Source of the DNA: an uncultured Porphyromonadaceae bacterium
Lineage (GTDB): Bacteria; Bacteroidota; Bacteroidia; Bacteroidales; Muribaculaceae
Reading direction: 5' to 3'
Length of the DNA: 45,976 bases
NCBI GenBank assembly: GCA_900548875.1
Contig: URMA01000015.1
Span: forward strand, 1 to 45,976
Part shown: positions 41,813 through 45,976 of the stretch, one piece after another
Layout of the letters: the number at the start of each line of letters is the position of its first letter
Numbering within the stretch: the first letter of the stretch is position 1
The notes under the pieces: generated by a model
Seen by the model: the letters and a program-made list of their open reading frames with translations, nothing else
Told to the model about the DNA's origin: nothing
Database searches by the model: none
Made by a program: the position numbers and the translations under genes

Positions 41813-43483
41813 CTATTTAACCAACACCTTCAGCGGACGCGCCGACTGGTCGCTGTAGAGCACGAAGGCTCCGTAAGGGAGCAGCACGCAGTCGCCTTTT
41901 TCCACTTTCGGCAATACCTTGATGACACGGCCCGTCATGTCGGCGATACGCACATTCGTATGCGGCTCCGACACCAGGAAGCGCAGACCGTTGGCAATGT
42001 TCATGGCCACCAACGGACTGTCGGCCTCAATGCTTCCGACTCCGCCCGAAAGGCTGACATGCACTTCGTTGGATTCGGGCGACTTTTCGCCATAGCGCAC
42101 CGACTGAACGGAATAATAGTATTCGGCGCCGCTTTTTGCATTGGTAAAGTCGTAGAACAGTTCGTCGGCATCAGTGTCCTCTCTATATACGTTCTCCAAA
42201 TTTCCGTTGACATATTCCTTGATGGTGACCGTATAATAGTCCACCACTTCCGGATTCGACGGGCGCAGCCAGTTGGCACGGAAACCCGTTGAGCTGACAT
42301 TCGAGGCGTCCACCGCTTCCACGCGATCGAACACCGGCATGTCGACGCCCTTACCCTTCAAATTGACCACATAGCTCGTAATGCCCACCAGTCCGCCGTC
42401 GTAGAGCAGGAGCTTGGCTTCGTAGTCACGGGCTTCAGTCGGCGTGAAAGTCACTTTCAGCGTGTAGCCGCCGCTATTGACATCCACCCACGAAACGGAA
42501 GCTACAGGGATGGAAAAGTTCAGTGCGTCGTAGCCATATATCTTCAATGTCAGGTTTTCGCTGAGCGAACCACGGATTTCCACATCCATCGTCACATCCT
42601 TTCCGCTGATAACCTCGCCGAAATCGACAGTCGAATTGTGTTCCGGAAGCACAAGCGTTCCGTCGCCCACAGGAGGCAGGTCGCCGGCTTCGTAAGGCAC
42701 GCCCACCTTGTCGCCCCAGATGAATTCCACCAGGTCGGGCATGTCGATAAACGGATTCCGGTTGTGCTGTATGCGGTACACCTCGTCGTTTCTGTCCAGC
42801 TCCTTTTTTGAAACAGGGTCCTCCCGATGCCATTTCAGCAGCATGTCGATGGCCCATTGCGCCATGGACGGATATTCGCCGTTAAGCATCATGTAGGTAT
42901 ATTTCCAGGAAAAGTCCTGATAGCAGGTTGCCATATAGAAATAAGTACGTGCAAAATCGCCCTTATATTCGTCGTCAGGTTCAAACACCCGGCTGCTGCC
43001 ACCGCCCTGTCCGGCAATGGGATAGCCCACTTTCGTCACGCCGTTGTCGTAGGTAGCCGTCCCGACTTCCCCCAGCGGATAGTTGCTCTTTTTCATGTTG
43101 GCATCGCCGTCCGACGGATAAAGATGGTTCAAATCGGTATAGGCGGCATTCTCGTCGCCTCCCCACCAGCTTTTGGGCAGACTGTGCTCGCGGTTCATTC
43201 CGCTCCAACCGTTGGAAACGTAGCGGGTAACGTCGGAATACATGTCCCACCACGTACCGTCGCTACGCTGGTCGGTGTACTTGAAACATTGTGAAAACAG
43301 CCCGGAATAGCTGTTTGTGGAATGATTCTTAATGATTTCATACAACCGTGTTTTCAAATAACGGTCCTTCAATCCGTTGATACCGCTATAATATCCGCTC
43401 GGTATCTCGGCAAAAACGGCAGGCACCGTCAGCATTACCATCACCAACAGGGCCAATTTGCCCAACATCTTTTTTACATTCAT
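41813..43483 (-). CDS. Secreted endonuclease I with C-terminal accessory domains
   Basis: Exported nuclease of 556 residues. A signal peptide (about 1-25) is followed by the endonuclease I domain (PF04231 type) with His100 in NREHSLPKSWW, then DLNHLYPSDGDAN (His120, Asn129) as catalytic and metal-site residues. It continues into an Ig-like region (about 285-375), a fibronectin type III domain (about 385-470) and a short C-terminal tail (RIADMTGRVIKVL to KVLVK) like type IX sorting domains. It probably degrades extracellular DNA for nutrients or biofilm turnover. Confidence 0.9.
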   Translation of the reverse strand: MNVKKMLGKLALLVMVMLTVPAVFAEIPSGYYSGINGLKDRYLKTRLYEIIKNHSTNSYSGLFSQCFKYTDQRSDGTWWDMYSDVTRYVSNGWSGMNREHSLPKSWWGGDENAAYTDLNHLYPSDGDANMKKSNYPLGEVGTATYDNGVTKVGYPIAGQGGGSSRVFEPDDEYKGDFARTYFYMATCYQDFSWKYTYMMLNGEYPSMAQWAIDMLLKWHREDPVSKKELDRNDEVYRIQHNRNPFIDMPDLVEFIWGDKVGVPYEAGDLPPVGDGTLVLPEHNSTVDFGEVISGKDVTMDVEIRGSLSENLTLKIYGYDALNFSIPVASVSWVDVNSGGYTLKVTFTPTEARDYEAKLLLYDGGLVGITSYVVNLKGKGVDMPVFDRVEAVDASNVSSTGFRANWLRPSNPEVVDYYTVTIKEYVNGNLENVYREDTDADELFYDFTNAKSGAEYYYSVQSVRYGEKSPESNEVHVSLSGGVGSIEADSPLVAMNIANGLRFLVSEPHTNVRIADMTGRVIKVLPKVEKGDCVLLPYGAFVLYSDQSARPLKVLVK

Positions 43484-43705
43484 CTAACAGTTGTTTTTTA
43501 GATTTTTATTATCATCCTTAACCCCTCAAAATCGGAGACATAGCCTACAAATTTAAGGCATCGCCGATACAAATGCAATTGGCACACGGCAGAACACCCT
43601 CAATTTAAGCATATTTAGGAATTTAATGCCGCTACCTTGTCCCTATTTCTGCCGCTGTTAATGATTTTTATCGGCATTTTGCTTGCTTGACAAGTTTTTA
43701 AGTCC

Positions 43706-43734
43706 TACATTTGCTGATATCAGCTGCCAGCTGA
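43706..43734 (+). promoter_or_regulatory. Promoter of the DUF3298 gene with a palindrome at the start site
   Basis: TACATTTG (43706-43713) is an exact -7 match. TCAGCT (43720-43725) and AGCTGA (43729-43734) form a palindrome exactly at the expected transcription start, either an operator or a leader hairpin. Confidence 0.5.
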
Positions 43735-43772
43735 ATAACAATATTTTATGTAGAACCTAACTTACAAGCATC

Positions 43773-44567
43773 ATGAAAAGATTTTCCCTGACAACATTGA
43801 TGACACTCGCCGGCATGGTGATGGCCGTGCAGGCGCAAACTTCCAACGGATTGCTTTTTGAACAAATCAACATGACGGAAAAATACCGCGTCGACATTCC
43901 GGAAGAGGACCGATTCGACGACCGGACGTATTACCAGATATCGACGGTGGCCTGGCAATGGCCGGTGAGCTACAACGGAAAGGTGCCCGTCAATCTGCAA
44001 CGGGCCATTCTTGAGAATAATTCGGCTCCGGCCGACATCCGCGAAGTGCTCCGTACCTCGATGAGGGTATCAGTGCTCAACGAAGACTACCGCCTCATTC
44101 CCGTGAAGGATGTACCCAACAATGCCGGTTCTGCCCTTATGGAAGACCAGGATTTGCTTAATGTGGAATATGCCGATACGCGCATTGCCGTGCTCCGGCA
44201 ACAGACATACGTATATTCCGGCGGTGCCCACGGCAACAACGGCACACTCTATATTTGCTACGACCTGCAAAAGGACAAGGAGATAACTTCCGACGAGGTT
44301 ATCGCCAACAAGAAAGGAGTAGAAAAACTGATACTGAAGAAGCTGATGGACAGATACGGCTGCAACTCGCTGGAGACGCTCAGCGAACACCTGTTTTTGG
44401 CCAATTTTGAAGTCACCGACAACATCCGCATCGACAGCAACGGCATCACGTTTGTCTACAATCCCTACGAAATCGGCCCTTACTCCGAAGGCGTAATCGA
44501 AGTAACGGTCAACGCCGATGAAATGCGCCCGCTGCTCACCTCCTATGGACAACAGCTCCTGCCATAA
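43773..44567 (+). CDS. RsiV-like DUF3298 protein
   Basis: Exported protein of 264 residues with a signal peptide ending near VQAQ. The central region has YVYSGGAHGNNGTLYICYDL and the C-terminal part ITFVYNPYEIGPYSEGVIEVTV, both hallmarks of DUF3298 (the extracellular domain of RsiV anti-sigma factors). It has no cytoplasmic anti-sigma domain and no sigma factor neighbour, so it is probably a free-standing envelope protein of unknown role. It is monocistronic, with its own promoter and terminator. Confidence 0.85.
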   Translation: MKRFSLTTLMTLAGMVMAVQAQTSNGLLFEQINMTEKYRVDIPEEDRFDDRTYYQISTVAWQWPVSYNGKVPVNLQRAILENNSAPADIREVLRTSMRVSVLNEDYRLIPVKDVPNNAGSALMEDQDLLNVEYADTRIAVLRQQTYVYSGGAHGNNGTLYICYDLQKDKEITSDEVIANKKGVEKLILKKLMDRYGCNSLETLSEHLFLANFEVTDNIRIDSNGITFVYNPYEIGPYSEGVIEVTVNADEMRPLLTSYGQQLLP

Positions 44568-44585
44568 CCGGCATACGGCATACGG

Positions 44586-44616
44586 AAAGGCTCCACACAA
44601 AAGTGGAGCTTTTTGT
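44586..44616 (+). terminator. Intrinsic terminator of the DUF3298 gene
   Basis: AAGGCTCCAC (44587-44596) pairs with GTGGAGCTTT (44603-44612) with one G-U, followed by TTGTTT. Confidence 0.88.
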
Positions 44617-44737
44617 TTATTGAGGGGAATGTTTCAGACCGATGTACATCAGGCATTTTATTTATAGCATTGAATCACAGCTAATTGATTAAAACATTTG
44701 TACATCTTTCAAGCATGGATATTCTCGATTTAACCCC

Positions 44738-44745
44738 TAACTTTG
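44738..44745 (+). promoter_or_regulatory. -7 element of the LRR lipoprotein gene
   Basis: TAACTTTG, an exact TAnnTTTG match, 43 bases before the ATG at 44789. Confidence 0.6.
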
Positions 44746-44788
44746 CACCCTCGAAAATGACAACTAAAGAAATTTAAAGATTGATTGT

Positions 44789-45976
44789 ATGAACAAATTG
44801 AGATTATTCGCATTTATTTTATTAGGAATTGTACTTTTTTCATCCTGCCGCAAGTCGAAGGACACTCCGGCAAATGCTTCTATCGTAAGGGTGATGGTCA
44901 GTAACAGTAAGGGTGAGGTTTTGAAAAATACGATTGTTCGGATGTATGATCCGGTGTCTTTCGAAGCGTTCAAAAAAGATCCGACCACAGCGGCCCTTTG
45001 GGGCGTCGCAACCAGCGACAAAGGAATTGCAACCTTCGAACTGCAACCGGAACAATGGTTCAAAACCGGCAAGACGGTAGAACTGTATTTTGTCGTGGCG
45101 GAAGTACTCGACAAGGACAATTTCAACTGGTGGAGCGCAGGGGGAACGGTTACCCTTGGCAAGAACCAGGCTTTCAAAATCGTTGTCGAGCAGAAAACTT
45201 CTGCTCCGTCGGAAATCTACAACCTGATAGTAAAAGACAATATAGCAATCGGACTCAAAAATAAAGATGTAACCCGCCTCGTATTGCCGAGCGACATCAA
45301 GGGCATTGCCGATGAGGCATTTGCCAATTCCGCGCTGGAAACCGTCGTTCTCAACGAAGGACTGCTGTCCATAGGAAAGGCAGCGTTCTGCAAATCCAAA
45401 ATAACGGAAATCACGCTTCCTTCCTCGTTGGAACAGTTGGGAGAAAACGCTTTCGAGGATTGCCGTTCGCTTGTCGCCGCCGACCTGTCGGCTACCCGGC
45501 TGAAAGCCATTCCGGCACAGGCATTTCGTGAAAGCGGACTTAAATCCGTCCTCCTTCCGTCATCGGTAGAGGTTATCGACTACCAGGCATTTCTCGGCAC
45601 GAAACATTTGGCGAAATGCCAGTTCCCGGAAACGCTCCGGTTCATTCATTCGGAAGCGTTCCGCGAGAGCGGCCTTGTCCGTGCCGACATCCCCGCCGGC
45701 ATACAGGAAATCGGATACATGGCTTTTGCCGACTGCCCGGCCTTGCAGCATGTTTCCACATTCGGCGAAACTAAGAACAGCGAAGGCATCGTCGGCATCG
45801 GCGCTTTTAGCCAGTGCAGCCAGTTGAAACACGCAACGTTGTCAGGTAGCATCGCCAAACTCGAAGGTTGGACGTTTGTCGAATGTCCGTCGCTGACGAG
45901 CATCACGCTGGGCGAGAACCTGCGGGAAGTAGGCGACAGTGGACTGAAAACGAACTACGGCCTCGGCTCGCTGACA
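44789..45976 (+). CDS. BspA-type LRR lipoprotein, 3' end missing
   Basis: The frame is open from the ATG at 44789 to the window edge, 396 codons. The signal sequence ends with a lipobox (VLFSSC, Cys near residue 20). An Ig-like or carboxypeptidase-regulatory-like domain follows (about 30-140; NSKGEVLKNTIVRMYDP, GIATFELQPEQW), and then BspA/LRR_5 repeats from about residue 150 (IKGIADEAFANSALETVVLN, ITEITLPSSLEQLGENAF, and so on). It is a surface-exposed lipoprotein by prediction. It differs from the LRR protein at 14233 in being lipid-anchored and in having the N-terminal domain. Confidence 0.88.
   Translation, partial: MNKLRLFAFILLGIVLFSSCRKSKDTPANASIVRVMVSNSKGEVLKNTIVRMYDPVSFEAFKKDPTTAALWGVATSDKGIATFELQPEQWFKTGKTVELYFVVAEVLDKDNFNWWSAGGTVTLGKNQAFKIVVEQKTSAPSEIYNLIVKDNIAIGLKNKDVTRLVLPSDIKGIADEAFANSALETVVLNEGLLSIGKAAFCKSKITEITLPSSLEQLGENAFEDCRSLVAADLSATRLKAIPAQAFRESGLKSVLLPSSVEVIDYQAFLGTKHLAKCQFPETLRFIHSEAFRESGLVRADIPAGIQEIGYMAFADCPALQHVSTFGETKNSEGIVGIGAFSQCSQLKHATLSGSIAKLEGWTFVECPSLTSITLGENLREVGDSGLKTNYGLGSLT

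Overview
The window is a stretch of chromosome from a member of the Bacteroidota, most likely order Bacteroidales (Prevotella/Bacteroides-like). The signs are promoters of the TAnnTTTG (-7) plus TTTG/TTG (-33) type, the acpP-fabF-rnc cluster, the parA-parB-DUF5683-LysM transglycosylase cluster, NigD-like and BspA-type LRR proteins, DUF1573 proteins, and secreted enzymes with type IX-like C-terminal tails. Base composition is roughly balanced, except for a visibly AT-rich two-gene patch at about 11.9-14.0 kb. I saw no phage, insertion sequence with transposase, or CRISPR array.

Layout. 1-11.5 kb is mostly housekeeping and metabolism: the 3' part of a catalase gene, a secreted GH13 alpha-amylase with a starch-binding module, rnc-fabF-acpP, a class I glutamine amidotransferase-like peptidase, pckA, a type I asparaginase and a secreted esterase. 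A tRNA-Asp with its own promoter and terminator follows at 11.7 kb. Next to it lies the AT-rich pair encoding a GIY-YIG/RAMA-like protein and an AlbA_2 (Schlafen-type) regulator, transcribed together from a promoter overlapped by a palindrome. 14.2-22.3 kb holds a secreted LRR protein, a GNAT/carbon-nitrogen hydrolase fusion, a creatininase-family hydrolase, a CAT-anticodon tRNA, an unrecognised protein, an AraC regulator and a YidE/AspT-type transporter.

The 0.55-kb gap at 22.3-22.8 kb contains a complete promoter and a strong terminator with no credible reading frame between them, a candidate small RNA. 22.8-26.8 kb is a compact reverse-strand operon (tcdA, lolD-like ATPase, NigD-like lipoprotein, DUF3467, cysS). 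Upstream of it, 26.8-30.3 kb is the most unusual region: seven tightly packed genes for five small membrane proteins and two lipoproteins. All five membrane proteins share the signature H-x5-Y-x-G-H-x6-E, and the two lipoproteins are paralogues of each other. I do not recognise a described system here.

30.5-37.4 kb carries a TPR membrane protein, yaaA, a tandem pair of palindrome-ended noncoding repeat units, a five-LysM lytic transglycosylase, a DUF5683 protein and parB-parA. 37.7-41.6 kb is a forward-strand run: a thioredoxin-fold protein, an outer-membrane barrel, two DUF1573 proteins (the second cut by an in-frame amber codon) and meaB. The right end holds a secreted endonuclease I, an RsiV-like DUF3298 protein and the start of an LRR lipoprotein that runs off the window.

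Other points to re-examine are a 17-bp hairpin followed by a U-run inside the first codons of rnc (possible RNase III autoregulation), GTTTAC heptamer arrays at two convergent gene junctions, and a 22-nt repeat upstream of both DUF5683 and parA.
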